NCBI GenBank assembly: GCA_014323675.1
Contig: JACONN010000002.1
Location: 1,966,001 to 2,030,000, forward strand
DNA length: 64,000 bases
Origin: Hormoscilla sp. GM7CHS1pb
Lineage (GTDB): Bacteria > Cyanobacteriota > Cyanobacteriia > Cyanobacteriales > Desertifilaceae
Direction: 5' to 3'
Position 1 is the stretch's first letter. The number at the start of each line of letters is the position of its first letter. Below the pieces are notes generated by a model, which did no database searches, was not told the DNA's origin, and worked only from the letters and a program-made list of their open reading frames with translations. A program made the translations under genes and the position numbers. Positions 29,436-37,420 of the stretch are shown one piece after another.

Positions 29436-30582
29436 AGGACTTTAGCTCCATAGTAAACTTATAATAATTATATAACATAAGAGTAAAAAAATCTCAAGGG
29501 TCAAGGCAGAATTCACCTAAGAAGTGGTTCCATCCACCGGCCATCACTGGCGGATATCTGATCCCGCCGGTCATACAGAGGTAAAACCCCGGACCGGTTA
29601 ATAATGCCTAAGTGTCACTTTTAATTACACCCCCTCAGTCTGGCACTGTCGCAATCATTGCTAAAATTGACAACACTGGCTTTATGGGCGCTAAGTTGGT
29701 GAATGAAAACCAGATTATGGACCTGGAGACATTTCAAGCAACTATTCCCGGTGCCAGCAGCTTGCAATTGTTATCTAAAGCCGCTTTACTAGAGAAAAAG
29801 CTGGAACAGCAAGCGCCCCAAATTTGGCAGCTGGCTAAGAAGGCAACTCTGGCTATTAAAAAAGCCAACCTGACGGATCGTCAAGCTAAGGTGGCCCTTT
29901 GCCTTGATATCTCGGCGTCCATGAGTTCTCTGTATAGGTCAGGGAAAATTCAACAGTTTGCCGAGAAGATTCTGGCCTTGGGATGTCGCTTTGACGATAA
30001 TGGGTCGATCGACATCTTCCTGTTTGGGGCTAATTCCCATAGCGTCGGGGAAATGAATATTGATAATTTCGCCAACTTTATTCCGCAGATTCTGAAGAAG
30101 TACCCCCTGGAAGGTTCTACTTACTATGGCAAGGCGATGCAGACGATCAGAAACTTCTATTTCCCCGACGGTAAGGGAGAAGTGAGAAAGTCACCATTGG
30201 CCTCAAATATCCCAGTTTACGTGATGTTTGTAACCGATGGAGCCACCTTTGACGAGCAGATTACCGAACAACAGCTGAAGTGGTCCTCCTATGAGCCGAT
30301 TTTCTGGCAATATATGGCGATCGGGAAGTCTCGCCGGGACATCAAAAAAGGGGGGTTAGGAGGTTGGCTAGCCAAGGCTTTTGTGAGCGATTTTGCTTTT
30401 CTGGAACGCCTGGATGAAATGAGGGGTAGATACCTGGACAATGCCAATTTCTTCAGCGTGGAAGATCCCGAAAGCATTTCGGATGATGAACTCTACGAAC
30501 TGCTGATGAGTGAATATCCCACCTGGGTGAAATTAGCGCAGAAAAAAGATATTACGCCCAATACGGTGGGCACCACCTAGTA

Positions 30583-30730
30583 GTTCGTAGGGTGGGCAGC
30601 GCCGGCACCGCCGGCACCGCCCACCAGGAGAAATGAATGATAAAATAAGTAGGGTGGGCACTGCCTAGGCTGTTCCCTTTGTTCTCGGCCGGATCCGAAT
30701 TCAGCCCTTGCCACCGCCCACCCTAGCCGA
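30583..30730. repeat. GTAGGGTGGGCA-type repeats with a BamHI-EcoRI-like word
   Basis: Two partial copies of the GTAGGGTGGGCA...GCCCACC repeat (as in the 74-bp array) flank a non-repeat core. The core contains GGATCCGAATTCAGCCCTT at 30691-30709, adjacent BamHI and EcoRI sites. No gene. Confidence 0.7.
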
Positions 30731-30792
30731 TAATAAATTGTCGATTTATTTGCCAATAAAAAAATTGTGGTAAGATAGAGTCTGACAAGAAA

Positions 30793-31038
30793 ATGGGAGT
30801 GGAGACAACCATAATGACTGGATTAGAAGTATTACAATCTGTCCAATTTGTCACGGTAGAAGGAAAACGACTAGCTGTCTTGAGTGCTGAAGATTGGGAA
30901 GCCATGATAGAATGGTTGGAAAATGTTGAAGATGTGCAAATAGCCCAGAGTGCTTTCGCTCAATTACAAGCAGCAGGAGGCGATCGCTCCAAAGCAGGTT
31001 GGTTGAAATGGGACTCTGTAGAGAAGGAGTTAGAGTGA
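30793..31038 (+). CDS. Antitoxin of a RelE-type pair
   Basis: 81 residues (or 74 from the ATG at 30814). The body VLQSVQFVTVEGKRLAVLSAEDWEAMIEWLENVEDVQIAQSA (two segments) fits a Phd/RelB-like antitoxin that binds DNA through its N-terminus and the toxin with its C-terminus. Its stop overlaps the toxin start by four bases, as common in these modules. Confidence 0.75.
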   Translation: MGVETTIMTGLEVLQSVQFVTVEGKRLAVLSAEDWEAMIEWLENVEDVQIAQSAFAQLQAAGGDRSKAGWLKWDSVEKELE

Positions 31039-31337
31039 AACGCTATACAGTTTACATCACCCCTGAAACATTCAGTGAAATAAAAAACCTTCCAGGGAAC
31101 ATACGACAGCGTGTCAGACAAGAGATTATAAAATTGGCGGAAAATCCTCGCCCGTCTTGCAGTAAAATGCTTAACGTGCCTAACTTTGAAAACGAGTTAT
31201 GGCGACTGCGGCTGGATAGTTGGCGGATCTTGTATGCGATCGCAGAAGTGGATATGGTGGTAGACGTAGTTGCTGTGCGTAAACGCCCGCCATATGACTA
31301 CGGAGACTTGGAGAGACTGATAAACAACTTACGGTAA
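31035..31337 (+). CDS. RelE/ParE-type toxin
   Basis: 100 residues starting with GTG at 31035, overlapping the antitoxin stop. KRYTVYITPETFSEIKNLPGN, ENELWRLRLDSWRILYAI and VVAVRKRPPYDY match the RelE fold, which cleaves mRNA at the ribosome in its best-known members. The arginines in RLRLDSWRI are the expected active-site type. The module sits between two TerD genes and may help keep the locus. Confidence 0.82.
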   Translation: MKRYTVYITPETFSEIKNLPGNIRQRVRQEIIKLAENPRPSCSKMLNVPNFENELWRLRLDSWRILYAIAEVDMVVDVVAVRKRPPYDYGDLERLINNLR

Positions 31338-31405
31338 TATCCATAGGGTGGGCATGCCCCCCGCGCGGGATAACAGCGAAGTTAAGAGTTGAGTAGGAGA
31401 AAAAA

Positions 31406-32593
31406 ATGGCAGAACTGAAAGCAAAAGTCACCCTGAAGGAAAAGGGCGAAGAAGCATATGTTTCCCTGAAGCAACTGATGGCATCTCTGAAATGGACGGC
31501 GGCAGTTGACTTGGATTTGATGGCCTTTTACAAGGCCAAAGACGGTCGCGTGGGTGGAGTTTTCTCAGATAATTACGCTGGGGGTTCCATGGGCAGCCTC
31601 AACTCATTTCCTTTCATCCAGCTGAGTGGAGATGCTGGGGTAGGGGCTACGGGAGGCGAGAATGAAGAAACTCTCCGCATTACGAAACTGGATGATTTGG
31701 CAGAACTCTATATCTGCACGATTAATTTTACTGATGCAGTCGGGAACCGCGATCGGGCCTTTAGCAGTTACGATGCTCACGTATTGGTTGTCGATGACAA
31801 GGGCGAATCAGTGGCAGTACCTCTGGATTCTACGGAACCGGGAACAGTGGCAGCGATCGCCAAAATTGATAACACAGGATTCATGGGAGCTAAAATGATT
31901 AATGAAAACCGGGTGATGGATATGGCAACCTTCCAAAAAACTATTCCCGGGGCCAATACCCTGAAACTTTCTTCCAAAGTGGTGCTGCAACGCAAGGGAG
32001 ATTCGGCAACACTGAAAGCTAAATATGGTGGCGGACTGGGGGAAATTTTGGTCAACCTTAACTGGAATCAGGGACAACCGCAGCCGCAAAAAAAAGGATT
32101 ATTGGGAACCTTGCTGGGGGGAGGACAAAGCGGCGGCATTGACCTGGACTTGGGTTGCTTGTTTGAAATGACTACGGGAGAAAAGGGCGCGATCCAACCC
32201 TTGGGAAATGCCTTTGGGGCCTTCGATCGCTCTCCATATATTCTCCATTGCGGGGACGATCGCACGGGTGCATGGTCATCAGGAGAAAATATGCGAATCA
32301 ATGGCGAGAGACTTGGGGAAATCAAACGGATTTTGGTCTATGCTTATATCTACGAAGGCGTTGCCAATTGGTTAGAAGCAGATGGCATTGTCACCATTAT
32401 GCAGTCCGGTGCCCCCGATATCGTCGTGGCCTTGGACGAGGCGCGAAACAAAATGGCTATGTGCGCGATCGCCTTATTTGAGAATATCGGCGATACCTTC
32501 AGCGTCAAGAAAGTCGTGCAATATTTCTCCGGACAACCAGAAATGGATCGGGCCTTCAACTGGGGACTGCAATGGGTCGCCGGATCTAAATAA
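31406..32593 (+). CDS. Two-domain TerD protein (TerD plus TerA-like domain)
   Basis: 395 residues. Domain 1 (1-185) is close to the single TerD paralogues: VDLDLMAFY, LSGDAGVGATGGENEETLRI, GAKMINENRV. After a linker, domain 2 (about 195-395) has IDLDLGCLFEMTTGEKGA, YILHCGDDRTGAWSSGENMRI and the closing VKKVVQYFSGQPEMDRAFNWG, where GDDRTG is the canonical TerD calcium motif. Together this is the TerA-type arrangement. The leader before the ATG is nearly the same as that of the next gene. Confidence 0.88.
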   Translation: MAELKAKVTLKEKGEEAYVSLKQLMASLKWTAAVDLDLMAFYKAKDGRVGGVFSDNYAGGSMGSLNSFPFIQLSGDAGVGATGGENEETLRITKLDDLAELYICTINFTDAVGNRDRAFSSYDAHVLVVDDKGESVAVPLDSTEPGTVAAIAKIDNTGFMGAKMINENRVMDMATFQKTIPGANTLKLSSKVVLQRKGDSATLKAKYGGGLGEILVNLNWNQGQPQPQKKGLLGTLLGGGQSGGIDLDLGCLFEMTTGEKGAIQPLGNAFGAFDRSPYILHCGDDRTGAWSSGENMRINGERLGEIKRILVYAYIYEGVANWLEADGIVTIMQSGAPDIVVALDEARNKMAMCAIALFENIGDTFSVKKVVQYFSGQPEMDRAFNWGLQWVAGSK

Positions 32594-32606
32594 TTCTGTG
32601 GCGCGG

Positions 32607-32640
32607 GCGTCCCCGCCTGCGGTAGGACAGGCGGGGACGC
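32607..32640. repeat. Perfect 13-bp inverted repeat after the two-domain TerD gene
   Basis: GCGTCCCCGCCTG (32607-32619) and its complement (32628-32640) enclose 8 bases. It is a REP-like hairpin, possibly also acting at the transcript end; no T-run follows. Confidence 0.7.
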
Positions 32641-32864
32641 CTGTCCGTCCTCAATTTAAGATTGCGAGGCGAAAAATGCTGCCTGATATCAACAACCTGA
32701 GATTCCCCTATAAAAGGAAGCTATTCATGGAAGTGCAGCGATCTGCGAGGGATTGTGAAAACGATAAGTCGGTTAAAACAGACTTAAGCCTCGAAACCTG
32801 GCTCCAGCCTGGTAACGCAGGGGTTTGAATGGCGGGATAACAGCGAAGTGAGTAGGAGAAAAAA

Positions 32865-34001
32865 ATGGCAGAACTGAAAGCAAAAGTAACGTTAAAGCAA
32901 AAGGGCGAAGCAGCTTACATCTCAGTCAAGCAACTGCTAGTCACCCTGAAATGGACAGCAGCAGTTGATTTAGATTTGATGGCCTTTTACAAAGCCAAAG
33001 ACGGTAGAGTTGGTGCAGTATTTTCCGAAAACTATGCCGGAGGTTCCCTGGGTAGCCTCAACTCATTTCCTTTTATCCAGTTGAGTGGAGATGCAGGGGT
33101 GGGGGCTGTGGGGGGAAATAATGAAGAAACTCTGCGCATCACCAAATTGGATGACTTGGAGCAGTTGTATATCTGCACGCTCAATTTTACTGATGCCGTA
33201 TATAACCGGGATGTATCCTTTGGCAATTATGACGCTTCTGTCGTGGTTGTGGATGAAAAGAGCGAATCAATAGGGGTTTTTCTCGATTCTCAAGAGCCTG
33301 GTCTAGTGGCAGTTATTGCTAAGATTGATAATACTGACTTCATGGGACCAAAGCTGGTGAATGAAAACCGCGTCATGTCCCTGGCCACGTTTAAGGCAAC
33401 TATTCCTGGGGCAAATCTGTTGCAGCCGACTTCTAAAATTGTCTTAAAGCAAAAAGGCGATCGGGCCCCCATCCCGGTGAAAAATCTGCGCGTGACCATG
33501 AAATGGAAGGCGGCGGTAGATTTAGACTTGCATGCCTACTTTCAGACCAAACTGACTGCCCCTGCCGGCGGTAATTTCTTCAGTAAATTACTGGGTGGCG
33601 GCAGTGGCAAGCCCGGAGATGAAGGTCACGTCTATTACGCCAACCGGGGCAGTAAAAAATCTTTTCCCTGGATCTATCTGGATCGCGATGCGGGTATTGA
33701 CGATCGGGATGGCGATAATGAAGAAGATCTTTATTTCACGGATCTGCAATATTTGGAGCATATCCTGATCGTGGCTAATATATATAATAAGCCGAAGGCC
33801 AACTTTGCCAGTTATGATGGCAAAGTCATAGTCAAGGCGGACTATCGCAGCTTCGAGGTGTCCTTGACAGCGACGACCGGTGGTAACAACTGCATTATTG
33901 CTCACGTTGATAATTCTCGTGCTTCTGGTCCCGTTTTAGTGAACGCGAACAAAGTGCTGCGTCATGCGCCCACGGTCGCAGAGTTTCTCTATCTTCCCTA
34001 A
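32865..34001 (+). CDS. Two-domain TerD protein (TerD-TerD)
   Basis: 378 residues. Domain 1 is again VDLDLMAFY...LSGDAGVGAVGGNNEETLRI...MGPKLVNENRV. Domain 2 starts KIVLKQKGDRAPIPVKNLR with VDLDLHAYFQTK, then IYLDRDAGIDDRDGDNEEDL and ends CIIAHVDNSRASGPVLVNANK. It keeps both acidic clusters. It is the last gene of the Ter locus; the next genes are in a mobile-element region. Confidence 0.88.
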   Translation: MAELKAKVTLKQKGEAAYISVKQLLVTLKWTAAVDLDLMAFYKAKDGRVGAVFSENYAGGSLGSLNSFPFIQLSGDAGVGAVGGNNEETLRITKLDDLEQLYICTLNFTDAVYNRDVSFGNYDASVVVVDEKSESIGVFLDSQEPGLVAVIAKIDNTDFMGPKLVNENRVMSLATFKATIPGANLLQPTSKIVLKQKGDRAPIPVKNLRVTMKWKAAVDLDLHAYFQTKLTAPAGGNFFSKLLGGGSGKPGDEGHVYYANRGSKKSFPWIYLDRDAGIDDRDGDNEEDLYFTDLQYLEHILIVANIYNKPKANFASYDGKVIVKADYRSFEVSLTATTGGNNCIIAHVDNSRASGPVLVNANKVLRHAPTVAEFLYLP

Positions 34002-34428
34002 TGCTTCGGACAGCCTGGGAAGGCACATTTGAGGCTCTGTCCCTCGTTCCCGGGCTCCGAGAACGCACAGACTTCTCTGCCTCCAGACCGATGCCAGATA
34101 TCTTTCATTGGCAATAACAATGAATAGCAGGTGCGAAACGTGAGAGCGTAAGTGAATTGTGTGGTTTCCGACGCCAACACGACTGATGACAGCTCAAACT
34201 GGTCTCAATCGCCAGGGAAGGTAGCTGAGCTGAGCTGAACTGAGCGGTAAAGAAACCAATAGCGATCGCCCCCGATGGCAAGACTCTGGTTGCAGTTAGG
34301 GACTTGCGTAGAAATCAAGTAATCGCCATTAAACTGCGAGTCCCTTGGGTTAACAACATCCCTCACTCCCAGGGGAGCAAGGGATGTGATACTTAACTAA
34401 TAGTCAGCTTGATTGCATTGCCTACTAA
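34002..34428. other. Intergenic region after the Ter locus
   Basis: 427 bases with no gene that I recognise. It holds CAGCCTGGGAAGGCACATTT, also found inverted at about 44613, and GGTAAAGAAACCAATA, repeated near 37393. These are dispersed-repeat fragments. Confidence 0.5.
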
Positions 34429-34803
34429 TTAGCCAGGCATCTCACACCTAACATTTAACGTGGTACCCCAAGCCTGCCATACCGCAGAGCCCGGTCCACC
34501 CGCTTGAGTTATGGTTGGAGTGCAGGTTTTTGTCTCTCCGAGAACCGCCTGAACCTGTGGTACAAAAGTGTTGCCTGGAGTAACAAAAGAAACGTCTTGG
34601 CACCGGGTTTGTCCAATGGGGAATGAACCCGTCCATTCCGTGTAAACGGTACCGCCGGGCAAGTTTATTTGCGTCCTCATCCGTGCAGCATATCCAGCTC
34701 CGACTAAAAGCGATACACAGGATTTATCGTAAGCATAGGCTTGCATCGGCCAAGCAAATGTCAACGCGAGTACCAGGGCTAAACAAGCCACCATTAATTT
34801 CCA

Positions 34804-35675
34804 GGCGTTGCACATTTTCGGGATGATGGGTTATTGCAGATTATGATAATCTGCAATTTTACAGTCAGAATTTATGTATAGTATGATGTTTGTTTTCGAC
34901 CTAGTCATAATATGTGTTATCATGGATAGTAAGGCGAAAGAATTAGCTAAAGGAGTCGAACATGAAATGTCCCAGATGTGGTTCTGAAAACATCAATAAA
35001 AATGGTCACAGACGCGGCAAACAGAATTTAATTTGTAAGGATTGTCGTCGCCAGTTTCTCGAACATTATTATCCGCGCGGTTATTCAGAAGATGTCAAGA
35101 AAAATTGTTTGACAATGTACGTTAATGGCAATGGATTTCGAGGTATTGAAAGGATAACTGGTGTCAGCCATAATACTCAAATTGATTGGGTAAAACAGGC
35201 AGCTAAAGAATTACCGTCAATCCCTGAAAACTACGATATTCCGGAGGTTGCAGAAATTGACGAGTTGCATACTTATGTCAATGAAAAAAAGAATAAAAAG
35301 TGGCTATGGACAGTCGTAAATCATTTCAAGCCAGGGATTATAACATGGGTATTAGGCGATCGTTCTGCAGAAACTTTTAAGCCTATGTGGGATATTAGAA
35401 AATGTTGGCAATGCTTTTTAGACGTTACTGATGGATGGCCTGTTTATCCAATGTTTATTGAATATATTGACCATATAGTCAGCAAAACCTACATGACCCG
35501 TGTTGAATGTGAAAATTGTCGATTAAGACATTATCTAGCTCGATTAAAAAGAAAAACATTATGTTACTCAAAGTCGGAAGAAATGTTGAGGCTTTCAATT
35601 AAGTTATTATTGCACTATCTACGTTATAATTCTGTACCGGTACCTATTTAAATCATCCCGTAATTGTGCAACGCC
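34804..35675. mobile_element. IS1-family element, 872 bp, perfect 8-bp target duplication
   Basis: Terminal repeats of 24 bp (34804-34827 GGCGTTGCACATTTTCGGGA... and 35652-35675) differ at three positions. AATTTCCA is duplicated exactly at 34796-34803 and 35676-35683. A single intact transposase lies inside. The same ends occur in the 113-bp MITE at 8561 and in a fragment at 55267. Confidence 0.95.
34962..35651 (+). CDS. IS1-family transposase (single ORF)
   Basis: 229 residues. An N-terminal zinc finger (KCPRCGSENINKNGHRRG, ICKDCRRQF) and helix-turn-helix (GFRGIERITGVSHNTQIDWV) are followed by the catalytic EIDELHTYV, WLWTVVNHFKPG and WVLGDRS. It is made from one frame without the InsA/InsB frameshift of classical IS1. 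It appears intact and could be active and act on the related MITE. Confidence 0.9.
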   Translation: MKCPRCGSENINKNGHRRGKQNLICKDCRRQFLEHYYPRGYSEDVKKNCLTMYVNGNGFRGIERITGVSHNTQIDWVKQAAKELPSIPENYDIPEVAEIDELHTYVNEKKNKKWLWTVVNHFKPGIITWVLGDRSAETFKPMWDIRKCWQCFLDVTDGWPVYPMFIEYIDHIVSKTYMTRVECENCRLRHYLARLKRKTLCYSKSEEMLRLSIKLLLHYLRYNSVPVPI

Positions 35676-35825
35676 AATTTCCACATCTTCATTTGAGAAC
35701 TCCTACATTGATTTTGTCATCTTGCCATACTAGGCAACTATTATAGCGTTTTTCAATCTGGTGAGGTCCAGAAGAATTCGCTACCACCGGCGCTGCCAGG
35801 TTTTGTCAGTAGCGATCGCCCCCGA

Positions 35826-35975
35826 TGGCGCCCGGGTCGGATAGTCTCCCCGCCAGGGTATTACTGTCTCCCCGCCCGGGTCGGATAGTCTCCCCGCCCG
35901 AGTATTACTGTCTCTCCTCCAGGATCTGACTGTCTCCCCGCCCGGGTCTGACTGTCTCCCCGCCCGGGTGTCACA
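35826..35975. repeat. Tandem GTCTCCCCGCCCGGGT units
   Basis: Six or so units of 24-27 bases, each with TCTCCCCGCCCGGGT or a close variant, alternate with short GGATA, ATTACT and CTGAC linkers. An inverted two-unit copy is at about 60884-60923. Confidence 0.75.
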
Positions 35976-36011
35976 GTCGAGAAATCACGGGTAACGGATG
36001 AGAGTAATGAT

Positions 36012-36052
36012 GTTTCCATTAATTCCCGTCCCCAACAAACAGAGACGCTAAC
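36012..36052 (-). repeat. Orphan CRISPR-repeat-like unit (degenerate)
   Basis: Starts GTTTCCATTAATTCCCGTCC and ends GACGCTAAC. On the minus strand it would end ...TTAATGGAAAC, as many cyanobacterial CRISPR repeats do. A roughly 80-base A/T-richer flank that follows (36053-36135) is shared with the copy at 60799. Confidence 0.4.
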
Positions 36053-36140
36053 AGAGATCCTAGACCTATATCCTATCCCTTGTCAAGCACTACGCTAAAG
36101 ATAAGCTCAGCTTATTAGAGGTATAAGTAGAAATGAATTA

Positions 36141-37243
36141 AGTAGTTGTGCAAAATTATTTTTATATTTTGCCTAGGGGATAAAAACATGCTATAATTAA
36201 GGAAAAGTTCATTCAGACATTAGGTGAGGTGAAAATTAGCCATGAGATTTATAAAGGGATTAAGCCATGAAACAATTAATCTACTTAAACGGATTTATGC
36301 ACAAAGTAAATATTCTCACGTTAGAAGACGAGCACATTGCATTCTTCTCTCGCATGAAGGTTATCAAACCAAAGAATTGATGAACATATTTGACGTGTCT
36401 ATTGTGACAATATATAATTGGTTTAATGCTTGGGAAGAGCTAAATTTAGTCTGATTATATGATAGAAAAGGACGTGGAAGGAAACCGAAATTTAATTCGG
36501 AACAAAAAGAGCAGATAGTGGCCTGGACTAAAGAATCTCCCAAAAAAATCGAATTGGTGAAAGAAAAAGCCAAAGAAAATTGGAACGTGTCAGTGAGTAA
36601 AGACACTATTAAAAGGATATTAAAAAATGAAAATATGTCGTGGCGACGGATCCGAAAACGGGTAGGAGGGGAGCCAGAACCCACGGAATATCAAGAAAAA
36701 AAGAAAGAATTAAAAAAGTTAAAAGAACAAGAAGATAGAGGCGAAATTGATTTAATATTTTTTGACGAAACCGGTTTTTGTTTAAATGCATATGTCCCTT
36801 ATGCATGGCAAGAACATGGAGAAGTTATTGAGGTAAAAAGTAAAAAAAGTAGAAGATTAAATGTCTTGGGATTTTTGAACCGCAAGAATGAACTAGATCC
36901 TTACTTATTTGAGTGTCAGATTAATAGTGAGGTAGTTATATCATGTATAGATGATTTTTGTTCAACACTAAAGAAAAAAACCGTGTTGGTGATGGATAAT
37001 GCTTCCACTCATACGAGTAATGCCGTGAAAAATAAACAAGAAGAATGGGAAAAAAAAGAGTTGACAATTTTTTATTTGCCTACCTATTCTCCCCAGTTAA
37101 ATATTATTGAAATTTTGTGGCGATTTATTAAATACTCATGGCGAAAGTGGGATGCACCCGAGTTGGAAAAGTTTAGTTAAAGCTGTGGAAGATGTGCTTC
37201 GAGATGTTGGAAAAAAATATAAAATTAATTTTACATAACTACT
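36141..37243. mobile_element. IS630-family element with TA duplication
   Basis: Ends AGTAGTTGTGCAAAATTA and the complementary TTTTACATAACTACT are imperfect inverted repeats, flanked by TA on both sides (36139-36140 and 37244-37245), the IS630 target. It inserted into the flank of a CRISPR-repeat-like unit. Confidence 0.85.
36242..37238 (+). pseudogene. IS630-family transposase (in-frame TGA and frameshift)
   Basis: The frame reads MRFIKGLSHETINLLKRIY, helix-turn-helix ELMNIFDVSIVTIYNWFNAW, TGA at 36452-36454, then GRGRKPKF, LIFFDETGFCL, VLVMDNASTHTS and FYLPTYSPQLNIIEILWRFIKY, with the DDE residues. Near 37155 a shift is needed to finish as SLVKAVEDVLRDVGKKY. So it is probably inactive. Confidence 0.85.
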
Positions 37244-37420
37244 TAACAGGGGTTGACATTACGCAATCAAGTTAGTTAGGCTATATTCAGGTAGGGAAAC
37301 AACCTCTGACCCGAGACCGCATGCAGGATTACATCAGTCCTGACAGGGCATCGGGCAAGCCAGCCACCGGTGGAAACTGAGCTGATCGGATCGGTAAAGA
37401 AACCAATAAGGAGAAAAGAA

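Larger units (their letters stand above)
26659..29632. mobile_element. Outer insertion sequence, 2974 bp, in the TerD-vWA gene
   Basis: The two ends (GGGTGTAATTAAAAGTGACA... at 26659-26680 and the complement at 29611-29632) are perfect 22-bp inverted repeats. CCTCAGTCT is duplicated exactly at 26650-26658 and 29633-29641. It carries a 458-residue transposase and was itself hit by a second element at 26847-28046; without that element and its 8-bp duplicate it would be about 1.77 kb. Confidence 0.93.
26224..30580 (+). pseudogene. TerD-vWA fusion gene, interrupted by nested insertion sequences
   Basis: The 5' part (26224-26658) encodes a TerD domain up to VAVPLDSPQS. The 3' part (29642-30580) resumes with GTVAIIAKIDNTGFMGAKLVNENQI and then a linker and a von Willebrand A domain: LCLDISASMSSLY (MIDAS DxSxS), FLFGANSH, MFVTDGATFDE. 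Removing 26659-29632 and one copy of the 9-bp duplication CCTCAGTCT restores a 457-residue ORF. vWA-TerD proteins resemble TerF/TerY, thought to organise metal-dependent stress complexes. As it stands only the first 148 residues can be made, unless the C-terminal half starts separately. Confidence 0.88.
34429..35692 (-). pseudogene. Secreted small protein split by the IS1-family element
   Basis: Joining the two flanks at the 8-bp duplication gives ATG at 35692: MKMWKLMVACLALVLALTFA, a signal peptide ending QAYA, then YDKSCVSLLVGAGYAARMRT and a 100-residue domain with several cysteines (SCVS, TRCQD, TKTC, VRCE). I do not recognise the family. After the insertion the native start is lost, but the element's terminal repeat supplies ATG TGC AAC GCC in frame at 34815, so a protein MCNAWKLMVACL... 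with the same signal peptide could still be made. Confidence 0.8.
35693..36138. other. Region between the split gene and the IS630 element
   Basis: No gene. It carries the upstream side of the secreted-protein gene, tandem GC-rich repeats (35826-35975) and one CRISPR-repeat-like unit with its flank (36012 onward). Confidence 0.5.

Noticed and set aside
26659-29632. Composite transposon carrying cargo
   Set aside because: Both internal genes are transposases and the inner element has its own ends and duplication, so this is simple nesting.
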